From Rhynchopus euleeides (taxonomy: Eukaryota; Euglenozoa; Diplonemea; Diplonemida; Diplonemidae), in contig OY723264.1 of NCBI GenBank assembly GCA_963210315.1, positions 62,001 to 126,000 on the forward strand: a stretch of 64,000 nt of DNA, read 5' to 3'. Below the pieces are notes generated by a model, which worked only from the letters and a program-made list of their open reading frames with translations, was not told where the DNA came from and did no database searches. The position numbers and the translations under genes are program-made. Position 1 is the stretch's first letter. Every line of letters begins with the position of its first letter. This document shows, piece by piece, positions 38,443 through 50,400 of this stretch.

Positions 38443-41400
38443 AGGCAGCTCCTGGTTTTGCCAAGTTCTGCATGCAGGCAGCTCCTGGTTTCGCCAAGTT
38501 CTGCATGCAGGCAGCTCCTGGTTTTGCCAAGTTCTGCATGCAGGCAGCTTATGGTTTTGCCAAGTTCTGCATGCAGGCAGCTCCTGGTTTTGCCAAGTTC
38601 TGCATGCAGGCAGCTCCTGGTTTTGCCAAGTTCTGCATGCAGGCAGCTCCTGGTTTTGCCAAGTTCTGCATGCAGGCGCTTATGGTTTTGCCAAGTTCTG
38701 CATGCAGGCAGCTCCTGGTTTTGCCAAGTTCTGCATGCAGGCAGCTCCTGGTTTTGCCAAGTTCTGTATGCAGGCAGCTCCTGGTTTTGCCAAGTTCTGC
38801 ATGCAGGCAGCTCCTGGTTTCGCCAAGTTCTGCATGCAGGCAGCTCCTGGTTTTGCCAAGTTCTGCATGCAGGCAGCTCCTGGTTTTGCCAAGTTCTGTA
38901 TGCAGGCAGCTCCTGGTTTTGCCAAGTTCTGCATGCAGGCAGCTCCTGGTTTTGCCAAGTTCTGCATGCAGGCAGCTCCTGGTTTTGCCAAGTTCTGCAT
39001 GCAGGCAGCTTATGGTTTTGCCAAGTTCTGCATGCAGGCAGCTCCTGGTTTTGCCAAGTTCTGCATGCAGGCAGCTCCTGGTTTTGCCAAGTTCTGTATG
39101 CAGGCAGCTCCTGGTTTTGCCAAGTTCTGCATGCAGGCAGCTCCTGGTTTTGCCAAGTTCTGTATGCAGGCAGCTCCTGGTTTTGCCAAGTTCTGCATGC
39201 AGGCAGCTCCTGGTTTCGCCAAGTTCTGCATGCAGGCAGCTCCTGGTTTTGCCAAGTTCTGCCTGCAGGCAGCTCCTGGTTTTGCCAAGTTCTGTATGCA
39301 GGCAGCTCCTGGTTTTGCCAAGTTCTGCATGCAGGCAGCTCCTGGTTTTGCCAAGTTCTGCATGCAGGCAGCTCCTGGTTTTGCCAAGTTCTGCATGCAG
39401 GCAGCTCCTGGTTTTGCCAAGTTCTGTATGCAGGCAGCTCCTGGTTTTGCCAAGTTCTGTATGCAGGCAGCTCCTGGTTTTGCCAAGTTCTGTATGCAGG
39501 CAGCTCCTGGTTTTGCCAAGTTCTGCATGCAGGCAGCTCCTGGTTTTGCCAAGTTCTGAATGCAGGCAGCTCCTGGTTTTGCCAAGTTCTGTATGCAGGC
39601 AGCTCCTGGTTTTGCCAAGTTCTGTATGCAGGCAGCTCCTGGTTTTGCAAAGTTCTGCACGCAGGCAGCTCCTGGTTTTGCCAAGTTCTGCATGCAGGCA
39701 GCTCCTGGTTTTGCCAAGTTCTGTATGCAGGCAGCTCCTGGTTTTGCCAAGTTCTGCATGCAGGCAGCTCCTGGTTTCGCCAAGTTCTGCATGCAGGCAG
39801 CTCCTGGTTTTGCCAAGTTCTGCATGCAGGCAGCTCCTGGTTTTGCCAAGTTCTGCATGCAGGCAGCTCCTGGTTTTGCCAAGTTCTGCATGCAGGCAGC
39901 TCCTGGTTTTGCCAAGTTCTGTATGCAGGCAGCTCCTGGTTTTGCCAAGTTCTGCATGCAGGCAGCTCCTGGTTTCGCCAAGTTCTGCATGCAGGCAGCT
40001 CCTGGTTTTGCCAAGTTCTGCATGCAGGCAGCTCCTGGTTTTGCCAAGTTCTGCATGCAGGCAGCTCCTGGTTTTGCCAAGTTCTGCATGCAGGCAGCTC
40101 CTGGTTTTGCCAAGTTCTGTATGCAGGCAGCTCCTGGTTTTGCCAAGTTCTGCATGCAGGCAGCTCCTGGTTTCGCCAAGTTCTGCATGCAGGCAGCTCC
40201 TGGTTTTGCCAAGTTCTGCCTGCAGGCAGCTCCTGGTTTTGCCAAGTTCTGTATGCAGGCAGCTCCTGGTTTTGCCAAGTTCTGCATGCAGGCAGCTCCT
40301 GGTTTTGCCAAGTTCTGCATGCAGGCAGCTCCTGGTTTTGCCAAGTTCTGCATGCAGGCAGCTCCTGGTTTTGCCAAGTTCTGTATGCAGGCAGCTCCTG
40401 GTTTTGCCAAGTTCTGTATGCAGGCAGCTCCTGGTTTTGCCAAGTTCTGTATGCAGGCAGCTCCTGGTTTTGCCAAGTTCTGCATGCAGGCAGCTCCTGG
40501 TTTTGCCAAGTTCTGAATGCAGGCAGCTCCTGGTTTTGCCAAGTTCTGTATGCAGGCAGCTCCTGGTTTTGCCAAGTTCTGTATGCAGGCAGCTCCTGGT
40601 TTTGCAAAGTTCTGCACGCAGGCAGCTCCTGGTTTTGCCAAGTTCTGCATGCAGGCAGCTCCTGGTTTTGCCAAGTTCTGTATGCAGGCAGCTCCTGGTT
40701 TTGCCAAGTTCTGCATGCAGGCAGCTCCTGGTTTCGCCAAGTTCTGCATGCAGGCAGCTCCTGGTTTTGCCAAGTTCTGCATGCAGGCAGCTCCTGGTTT
40801 TGCCAAGTTCTGCATGCAGGCAGCTCCTGGTTTTGCCAAGTTCTGCATGCAGGCAGCTCCTGGTTTTGCCAAGTTCTGTATGCAGGCAGCTCCTGGTTTT
40901 GCCAAGTTCTGCATGCAGGCAGCTCCTGGTTTCGCCAAGTTCTGCATGCAGGCAGCTCCTGGTTTTGCCAAGTTCTGCATGCAGGCAGCTCCTGGTTTTG
41001 CCAAGTTCTGCATGCAGGCAGCTCCTGGTTTTGCCAAGTTCTGCATGCAGGCAGCTCCTGGTTTTGCCAAGTTCTGCATGCAGGCAGCTTATGGTTTTGC
41101 CAAGTTCTGCATGCAGGCAGCTCCTGGTTTTGCCAAGTTCTGCATGCAGGCAGCTCCTGGTTTTGCCAAGTTCTGTATGCAGGCAGCTCCTGGTTTTGCC
41201 AAGTTCTGCATGCAGGCAGCTCCTGGTTTTGCCAAGTTCTGTATGCAGGCAGCTCCTGGTTTTGCCAAGTTCTGCATGCAGGCAGCTCCTGGTTTCGCCA
41301 AGTTCTGCATGCAGGCAGCTCCTGGTTTTGCCAAGTTCTGCCTGCAGGCAGCTCCTGGTTTTGCCAAGTTCTGTATGCAGGCAGCTCCTGGTTTTGCCAA

Positions 41401-44400
41401 GTTCTGCATGCAGGCAGCTCCTGGTTTTGCCAAGTTCTGCATGCAGGCAGCTCCTGGTTTTGCCAAGTTCTGCATGCAGGCAGCTCCTGGTTTTGCCAAG
41501 TTCTGTATGCAGGCAGCTCCTGGTTTTGCCAAGTTCTGTATGCAGGCAGCTCCTGGTTTTGCCAAGTTCTGTATGCAGGCAGCTCCTGGTTTTGCCAAGT
41601 TCTGCATGCAGGCAGCTCCTGGTTTTGCCAAGTTCTGTATGCAGGCAGCTCCTGGTTTTGCCAAGTTCTGTATGCAGGCAGCTCCTGGTTTTGCCAAGTT
41701 CTGTATGCAGGCAGCTCCTGGTTTTGCAAAGTTCTGCACGCAGGCAGCTCCTGGTTTTGCCAAGTTCTGCATGCAGGCAGCTCCTGGTTTTGCCAAGTTC
41801 TGCATGCAGGCAGCTTATGGTTTTGCCAAGTTCTGCATGCAGGCAGCTCCTGGTTTTGCCAAGTTCTGCATGCAGGCAGCTCCTGGTTTTGCCAAGTTCT
41901 GTATGCAGGCAGCTCCTGGTTTTGCCAAGTTCTGCATGCAGGCAGCTCCTGGTTTCGCCAAGTTCTGCATGCAGGCAGCTCCTGGTTTTGCCAAGTTCTG
42001 CATGCAGGCAGCTCCTGGTTTTGCCAAGTTCTGTATGCAGGCAGCTCCTGGTTTTGCCAAGTTCTGCATGCAGGCAGCTCCTGGTTTCGCCAAGTTCTGC
42101 ATGCAGGCAGCTCCTGGTTTTGCCAAGTTCTGCATGCAGGCAGCTCCTGGTTTTGCCAAGTTCTGCATGCAGGCAGCTCCTGGTTTTGCCAAGTTCTGCA
42201 TGCAGGCAGCTCCTGGTTTTGCCAAGTTCTGCATGCAGGCAGCTTATGGTTTTGCCAAGTTCTGCATGCAGGCAGCTCCTGGTTTTGCCAAGTTCTGCAT
42301 GCAGGCAGCTCCTGGTTTTGCCAAGTTCTGTATGCAGGCAGCTCCTGGTTTTGCCAAGTTCTGCATGCAGGCAGCTCCTGGTTTTGCCAAGTTCTGTATG
42401 CAGGCAGCTCCTGGTTTTGCCAAGTTCTGCATGCAGGCAGCTCCTGGTTTCGCCAAGTTCTGCATGCAGGCAGCTCCTGGTTTTGCCAAGTTCTGCCTGC
42501 AGGCAGCTCCTGGTTTTGCCAAGTTCTGTATGCAGGCAGCTCCTGGTTTTGCCAAGTTCTGCATGCAGGCAGCTCCTGGTTTTGCCAAGTTCTGCATGCA
42601 GGCAGCTCCTGGTTTCGCCAAGTTCTGCATGCAGGCAGCTCCTGGTTTTGCCAAGTTCTGCATGCAGGCAGCTCCTGGTTTTGCCAAGTTCTGTATGCAG
42701 GCAGCTCCTGGTTTTGCCAAGTTCTGCATGCAGGCAGCTCCTGGTTTCGCCAAGTTCTGCATGCAGGCAGCTCCTGGTTTTGCCAAGTTCTGCATGCAGG
42801 CAGCTCCTGGTTTTGCCAAGTTCTGCATGCAGGCAGCTCCTGGTTTTGCCAAGTTCTGCATGCAGGCAGCTCCTGGTTTTGCCAAGTTCTGCATGCAGGC
42901 AGCTTATGGTTTTGCCAAGTTCTGCATGCAGGCAGCTCCTGGTTTTGCCAAGTTCTGCATGCAGGCAGCTCCTGGTTTTGCCAAGTTCTGTATGCAGGCA
43001 GCTCCTGGTTTTGCCAAGTTCTGCATGCAGGCAGCTCCTGGTTTTGCCAAGTTCTGCATGCAGGCAGCTCCTGGTTTTGCCAAGTTCTGCATGCAGGCAG
43101 CTCCTGGTTTTGCCAAGTTCTGTATGCAGGCAGCTCCTGGTTTTGCCAAGTTCTGTATGCAGGCAGCTCCTGGTTTTGCCAAGTTCTGTATGCAGGCAGC
43201 TCCTGGTTTTGCCAAGTTCTGCATGCAGGCAGCTCCTGGTTTTGCCAAGTTCTGTATGCAGGCAGCTCCTGGTTTTGCCAAGTTCTGTATGCAGGCAGCT
43301 CCTGGTTTTGCCAAGTTCTGTATGCAGGCAGCTCCTGGTTTTGCAAAGTTCTGCACGCAGGCAGCTCCTGGTTTTGCCAAGTTCTGCATGCAGGCAGCTC
43401 CTGGTTTTGCCAAGTTCTGCATGCAGGCAGCTTATGGTTTTGCCAAGTTCTGCATGCAGGCAGCTCCTGGTTTTGCCAAGTTCTGCATGCAGGCAGCTCC
43501 TGGTTTTGCCAAGTTCTGTATGCAGGCAGCTCCTGGTTTTGCCAAGTTCTGCATGCAGGCAGCTCCTGGTTTCGCCAAGTTCTGCATGCAGGCAGCTCCT
43601 GGTTTTGCCAAGTTCTGTATGCAGGCAGCTCCTGGTTTTGCCAAGTTCTGCATGCAGGCAGCTCCTGGTTTCGCCAAGTTCTGCATGCAGGCAGCTCCTG
43701 GTTTTGCCAAGTTCTGCATGCAGGCAGCTCCTGGTTTTGCCAAGTTCTGCATGCAGGCAGCTCCTGGTTTTGCCAAGTTCTGCATGCAGGCAGCTCCTGG
43801 TTTTGCCAAGTTCTGCATGCAGGCAGCTTATGGTTTTGCCAAGTTCTGCATGCAGGCAGCTCCTGGTTTTGCCAAGTTCTGCATGCAGGCAGCTCCTGGT
43901 TTTGCCAAGTTCTGTATGCAGGCAGCTCCTGGTTTTGCCAAGTTCTGCATGCAGGCAGCTCCTGGTTTTGCCAAGTTCTGTATGCAGGCAGCTCCTGGTT
44001 TTGCCAAGTTCTGCATGCAGGCAGCTCCTGGTTTCGCCAAGTTCTGCATGCAGGCAGCTCCTGGTTTTGCCAAGTTCTGCCTGCAGGCAGCTCCTGGTTT
44101 TGCCAAGTTCTGTATGCAGGCAGCTCCTGGTTTTGCCAAGTTCTGCATGCAGGCAGCTCCTGGTTTTGCCAAGTTCTGTATGCAGGCAGCTCCTGGTTTT
44201 GCCAAGTTCTGCATGCAGGCAGCTCCTGGTTTTGCCAAGTTCTGCATGCAGGCAGCTCCTGGTTTTGCCAAGTTCTGCATGCAGGCAGCTCCTGGTTTTG
44301 CCAAGTTCTGTATGCAGGCAGCTCCTGGTTTTGCCAAGTTCTGTATGCAGGCAGCTCCTGGTTTTGCCAAGTTCTGTATGCAGGCAGCTCCTGGTTTTGC

Positions 44401-46490
44401 CAAGTTCTGCATGCAGGCAGCTCCTGGTTTTGCCAAGTTCTGTATGCAGGCAGCTCCTGGTTTTGCCAAGTTCTGTATGCAGGCAGCTCCTGGTTTTGCC
44501 AAGTTCTGTATGCAGGCAGCTCCTGGTTTTGCAAAGTTCTGCACGCAGGCAGCTCCTGGTTTTGCCAAGTTCTGCATGCAGGCAGCTCCTGGTTTTGCCA
44601 AGTTCTGCATGCAGGCAGCTCCTGGTTTTGCCAAGTTCTGCATGCAGGCAGCTCCTGGTTTTGCCAAGTTCTGTATGCAGGCAGCTCCTGGTTTTGCCAA
44701 GTTCTGCATGCAGGCAGCTCCTGGTTTCGCCAAGTTCTGCATGCAGGCAGCTCCTGGTTTTGCCAAGTTCTGTATGCAGGCAGCTCCTGGTTTTGCCAAG
44801 TTCTGCATGCAGGCAGCTCCTGGTTTCGCCAAGTTCTGCATGCAGGCAGCTCCTGGTTTTGCCAAGTTCTGCATGCAGGCAGCTCCTGGTTTTGCCAAGT
44901 TCTGCATGCAGGCAGCTCCTGGTTTTGCCAAGTTCTGCATGCAGGCAGCTCCTGGTTTTGCCAAGTTCTGCATGCAGGCAGCTTATGGTTTTGCCAAGTT
45001 CTGCATGCAGGCAGCTCCTGGTTTTGCCAAGTTCTGCATGCAGGCAGCTCCTGGTTTTGCCAAGTTCTGTATGCAGGCAGCTCCTGGTTTTGCCAAGTTC
45101 TGCATGCAGGCAGCTCCTGGTTTTGCCAAGTTCTGTATGCAGGCAGCTCCTGGTTTTGCCAAGTTCTGCATGCAGGCAGCTCCTGGTTTCGCCAAGTTCT
45201 GCATGCAGGCAGCTCCTGGTTTTGCCAAGTTCTGCCTGCAGGCAGCTCCTGGTTTTGCCAAGTTCTGTATGCAGGCAGCTCCTGGTTTTGCCAAGTTCTG
45301 CATGCAGGCAGCTCCTGGTTTTGCCAAGTTCTGCATGCAGGCAGCTCCTGGTTTCGCCAAGTTCTGCATGCAGGCAGCTCCTGGTTTTGCCAAGTTCTGC
45401 ATGCAGGCAGCTCCTGGTTTTGCCAAGTTCTGTATGCAGGCAGCTCCTGGTTTTGCCAAGTTCTGCATGCAGGCAGCTCCTGGTTTCGCCAAGTTCTGCA
45501 TGCAGGCAGCTCCTGGTTTTGCCAAGTTCTGCATGCAGGCAGCTCCTGGTTTTGCCAAGTTCTGCATGCAGGCAGCTCCTGGTTTTGCCAAGTTCTGCAT
45601 GCAGGCAGCTTATGGTTTTGCCAAGTTCTGCATGCAGGCAGCTCCTGGTTTTGCCAAGTTCTGCATGCAGGCAGCTCCTGGTTTTGCCAAGTTCTGTATG
45701 CAGGCAGCTCCTGGTTTTGCCAAGTTCTGCATGCAGGCAGCTCCTGGTTTTGCCAAGTTCTGTATGCAGGCAGCTCCTGGTTTTGCCAAGTTCTGCATGC
45801 AGGCAGCTCCTGGTTTCGCCAAGTTCTGCATGCAGGCAGCTCCTGGTTTTGCCAAGTTCTGCCTGCAGGCAGCTCCTGGTTTTGCCAAGTTCTGTATGCA
45901 GGCAGCTCCTGGTTTTGCCAAGTTCTGCATGCAGGCAGCTCCTGGTTTTGCCAAGTTCTGCATGCAGGCAGCTCCTGGTTTTGCCAAGTTCTGCATGCAG
46001 GCAGCTCCTGGTTTTGCCAAGTTCTGTATGCAGGCAGCTCCTGGTTTTGCCAAGTTCTGTATGCAGGGAGCTCCTGGTTTTGCCAAGTTCTGTATGCAGG
46101 CAGCTCCTGGTTTTGCCAAGTTCTGCATGCAGGCAGCTCCTGGTTTTGCCAAGTTCTGTATGCAGGCAGCTCCTGGTTTTGCCAAGTTCTGTATGCAGGC
46201 AGCTCCTGGTTTTGCCAAGTTCTGTATGCAGGCAGCTCCTGGTTTTGCAAAGTTCTGCACGCAGGCAGCTCCTGGTTTTGCCAAGTTCTGCATGCAGGCA
46301 GCTCCTGGTTTTGCCAAGTTCTGTATGCAGGCAGCTCCTGGTTTTGCCAAGTTCTGCATGCAGGCAGCTCCTGGTTTCGCCAAGTTCTGCATGCAGGCAG
46401 CTCCTGGTTTTGCCAAGTTCTGCATGCAGGCAGCTCCTGGTTTTGCCAAGTTCTGCATGCAGGCAGCTCCTGGTTTTGCCAAGTTCTGCA

Positions 46491-47391
46491 TGCAGGCAGC
46501 TTATGGTTTTGCCAAGTTCTGCATGCAGGCAGCTCCTGGTTTTGCCAAGTTCTGCATGCAGGCAGCTCCTGGTTTTGCCAAGTTCTGTATGCAGGCAGCT
46601 CCTGGTTTTGCCAAGTTCTGCATGCAGGCAGCTCCTGGTTTTGCCAAGTTCTGCATGCAGGCAGCTCCTGGTTTTGCCAAGTTCTGCATGCAGGCAGCTC
46701 CTGGTTTTGCCAAGTTCTGCATGCAGGCAGCTTATGGTTTTGCCAAGTTCTGCATGCAGGCAGCTCCTGGTTTTGCCAAGTTCTGCATGCAGGCAGCTCC
46801 TGGTTTTGCCAAGTTCTGTATGCAGGCAGCTCCTGGTTTTGCCAAGTTCTGCATGCAGGCAGCTCCTGGTTTTGCCAAGTTCTGCATGCAGGCAGCTCCT
46901 GGTTTTGCCAAGTTCTGCATGCAGGCAGCTTATGGTTTTGCCAAGTTCTGCATGCAGGCAGCTCCTGGTTTTGCCAAGTTCTGCATGCAGGCAGCTCCTG
47001 GTTTTGCCAAGTTCTGTATGCAGGCAGCTCCTGGTTTTGCCAAGTTCTGCATGCAGGCAGCTCCTGGTTTTGCCAAGTTCTGCATGCAGGCAGCTCCTGG
47101 TTTTGCCAAGTTCTGCATGCAGGCAGCTCCTGGTTTTGCCAAGTTCTGCATGCAGGCAGCTTATGGTTTTGCCAAGTTCTGCATGCAGGCAGCTCCTGGT
47201 TTTGCCAAGTTCTGCATGCAGGCAGCTCCTGGTTTTGCCAAGTTCTGTATGCAGGCAGCTCCTGGTTTTGCCAAGTTCTGCATGCAGGCAGCTCCTGGTT
47301 TTGCCAAGTTCTGCATGCAGGCAGCTCCTGGTTTTGCCAAGTTCTGCATGCAGGCAGCTCCTGGTTTTGCCAAGTTCTGCATGCAGGCAGC
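46491..47391. repeat. Short 6-7-unit higher-order repeats at the right end of block II
   Basis: The CTTATGG variant recurs about every 231, 198, 231 and 231 bp (7, 6, 7 and 7 units), and each block has the same internal order of C- and T-form units. This is the shortest higher-order period in the window and lies next to the junction with element B. Confidence 0.75.
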
Positions 47392-47448
47392 TTATGGTTT
47401 TGCCAAGTTCTGCATGCAGGCAGCTCCTGGTTTTGCCAAGTTCTGCAC

Positions 47449-50400
47449 GCGTTCCAGAAGGCGGTGGGGTTGTCCCTCCTGGCGTGTGGGGAGCTGTGCT
47501 CTCAGGCAGGGGGAACACGCAGGCAGGTGTGCCTGGAGGCGACCCCGGTGATCGACCCTGCGACGTACGTGCAGTTCGGGGACCTGATGCCGGGGGTGGT
47601 GATGGAGGAGGTGCCGCCAGATGACACAGGTGGGGAAGACGAGGACGGGAGCGAGGGGGAGTTTGGACCGGACCCCGAACCGCCAGCGGAGGAGCGCGCC
47701 TTCGACGTGAAGGTGGCACAGTGGCGGAAGAGATGCGACCCCCGGGGGGAGAAGACCGCAGCGCAGTGTCTGCAGGAGGGGTGTGCAGCCAGTCTCCCCG
47801 CCTGGTACCAGCTGCGGCAGCTGGGGGGCACAATGCCGACGGGGCAAGCAGTCGACGGGGTTGAGGCCGTCATCAGGGGTGGTGACGCGCCGTGTTCGCT
47901 GGAGCAGGCGCGGAGGCAGGCAGTCGGGTTGGTGCTGAACGCTCCGGAGCTGCGGCCAGAAGTGGCAGATCCTGCGGAATGGAGCTGCCGGATGCGGGCG
48001 CCGACACGCTTGCCAGATGGCAGTGTGCCACAGGAGGCATGGGCGGACATGGCGGTGCTGCGGGCGCTGGCAGTGGTGCTGCGTGTGGAGATCCTCGTCC
48101 TGCGGGACTACGGGGAGCCAGTGGTGTGCAGGCCGAGGCCGGAGGCGCAGGTGCGGACACGCTTCGCTTTGTGTGCGGACGGGCGGGGTTTTGTGCGGGT
48201 CGACGTGGAGGTGGACACATCGCAGCTGCCGGCGGGGCCAGAGGCGGCCGTTGCGGAGCCGATGGAGAGGGTGTTCGCCGGCCAGGCTGGGGCGATCTGC
48301 CACATTTGCAGGGAGAAGGTGGGGCCGCAGTCTCTCCACCTCCGGTGCCGTAAGTGCATGCAGGCGGCGTGCATGGCGTGTGGTGGGGAGGACCTGCCGT
48401 GCGCTTGTCCGAGGGGGCGTTTGCGGTTGGTGCAGGCGTCGGGGCGGCCCCGCGGGTGGGCGGCGGTGGTGAAAGAGGAGGTGTGCGAGGAGGCAGGGGA
48501 GCCGGGTGCGGCCCCGAAGAAGCGACGGGCGGGTGGGGCGGGAGCGACGGCAGCACCTTCACCGGCCGCGTCACCAGACGGGTGCACACCTCCTCCATCG
48601 GGCGCGCCGCCAGTGACCCCCGCCGGGGCGGTGCGGGGCACAGCAGCCGAGCAGCGAGAGCGGGAAGCGGACCGGTGGCAGCGCGTGCAGGAGCTGTCGG
48701 CCACGGAGCCTGTGGCGGCCTTCATCGCCCAGTGGCAGAGTGCCGCCCCCGCGGATGTGTCACAGTGTTTGGAAGTCGAGGACCTGGTGGGGTCCCTCCA
48801 GGGACAGGTGCGGTGGCGGGCGGAGTACACCGTGGGCGACTGCCTGTTTGACGCGGTGGTCGGTCAGCTGCCGGCCAGTCTGATTGTGACAGCGGCCGAG
48901 GCGCGGAGGCGAGCAGTGGAGGCGGTGGTGTCGCACGCCGGGCTGCGCGCGCTGGTGGAGGGGGCGCCGGAGGCGTGGGCTCGGCTGATGGGCCGCAGCG
49001 GGGCAGGGCCGGGGCTGCAGTCGTGGGCTGACGAGCTGGTCCTCGGGGGGCTCGCGAGGGCCCTCTGCATCAACATCCTGGCGTTCAGGAAGCAGGGCCA
49101 GGGGGTCAGAGTGTGGCGCGCAGCGAGGCGGGCGGCAGGGATGGCGGCGGTGGCGTTTGTGGGTGAGTCGGGACAGGCAGACGGCACAGCGGTGGGCCAC
49201 TTTGTGCCCGTGATCCTGCCCGAGCCGCTGCAGCAGTGGGCGCTGGAGGTGGACGCGTGCCCAGTGGGGCAGGATATCCGCGTCCGGGGGTGTGAAGCTG
49301 CGCGGCTGATGAGCCTCCAGGTCGGTTGGCAGACGAGCTGCGGGGCGTGCACCACGCCGGTGAGCGTTCGCGGGTGCTGGGGATGCAGCGAGTGCGGGGT
49401 GGCAGTGTGCCTCACGTGCCGCGACAAGTCCCCGGCGACATACAGGTGGTGCGGTGAAGCACACCTCGACAACCCGTCTTCTTCGACATCCCACCCCCTC
49501 CCTTCACCCCATAACACCCACCCTCCGACGGCATCTCAGACTACATCATCCCAACCTACTACATCCCACCCTACATCTCAGACTACATCATCCCAACCTA
49601 CTACATCCCACCCTACATCATCCCACTCTACTTCTTCTCAACCTACTCCATCCCAACCCACTCCATCCCGGCACTCGCCGGCCCTTCCCCACTCCTCACC
49701 ATCCCCTTCGGCAGCTCCCGTGGGGGGCACCCCGTCGAGTGCGGCGGCGGCGGCGGCGGCAGCAGCGGCGACACCTCTGGGGGAAGGCTCCAACAACGGA
49801 CCCACAGCCATCCCTCGGCAGGCAGCAGCGGCAGCGACAGCGGCGGCAGCGGCAGCAGCATCGACGATGGAGCTCCCTCGAGGGGCGGACGGCGGCATCG
49901 CCTTCGACGACGAGTTGTCGGAGGGGGTGGACGGCATGAGCGACGAGGGCACGGTCACGTCAACGGGAGGCACCCAAAACACAAACACAGCCACCCAAGT
50001 GTCAGTGATCCTGATCTCAGCAGCTCGCGCGGGTATGGGGAAGTGGGCAGGGAGTCGGTCTGACGGGCCAGCAGAGGTGGACGGCAGGATGGTGTTTCCT
50101 TCGGCAGCGAAGGCGGCGGCGGAGGGAGCGAAGGAGGCGGCGTGGGTCCCTCGGACGGCAGAAGGCTGGTTCGAGCTCTTCGGCTTTTTTTTTGGTACCC
50201 GGGGGCGAACCGGGGGACTGCTACACTCCTTTCTCTGCTCACGGGTGTCTGCTGCATGTGTGCTCTTCGGCCAGCACGGGCGCTCAGAGTTGGAGGTCGA
50301 GACGGCACACGCTGTCTACAAGCAGTGGGTGGCGGATCGACGGTCGGTAGATGCCGACTTCAACTCGAGGCGGGAAGGGGCGAGTGCGGCACGGGTGGAG

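Larger units (their letters stand above)
15173..47450. repeat. 33-bp satellite array, block II
   Basis: About 978 units of the same 33-bp satellite as block I. From 15188 to about 34250 (some 577 units) no indel breaks the 33-bp phase. T-form palindromes dominate up to about 20 kb; C and T forms are mixed after that. Between 34250 and 38690 the phase breaks repeatedly: short units at 34253, 36393 and 38434, and single-base gains or losses near 37567, 37733, 37860, 38395 and 38677. Three units carry CTGAATGC (35376, 39557, 40514), putting a TGA in one frame. The block ends inside a unit at 47450, where element B begins. Confidence 0.98.

Noticed and set aside
10..47450. Open frames of thousands of codons on both strands across the satellite
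   Set aside because: The 33-bp unit has no stop in any frame, so every frame is open by construction; there is no start context, codon bias or recognisable domain, and frames on opposite strands are equally long.
1..47450. CRISPR array with 33-bp repeats
   Set aside because: The repeats are contiguous with no spacers, and there are no cas genes.
50184..50261. Functional tRNA gene on the minus strand
   Set aside because: Only a T-arm-like hairpin and CCA are present. There is no acceptor stem, D arm or anticodon arm, the loop lacks A58, and poly(A) follows directly.
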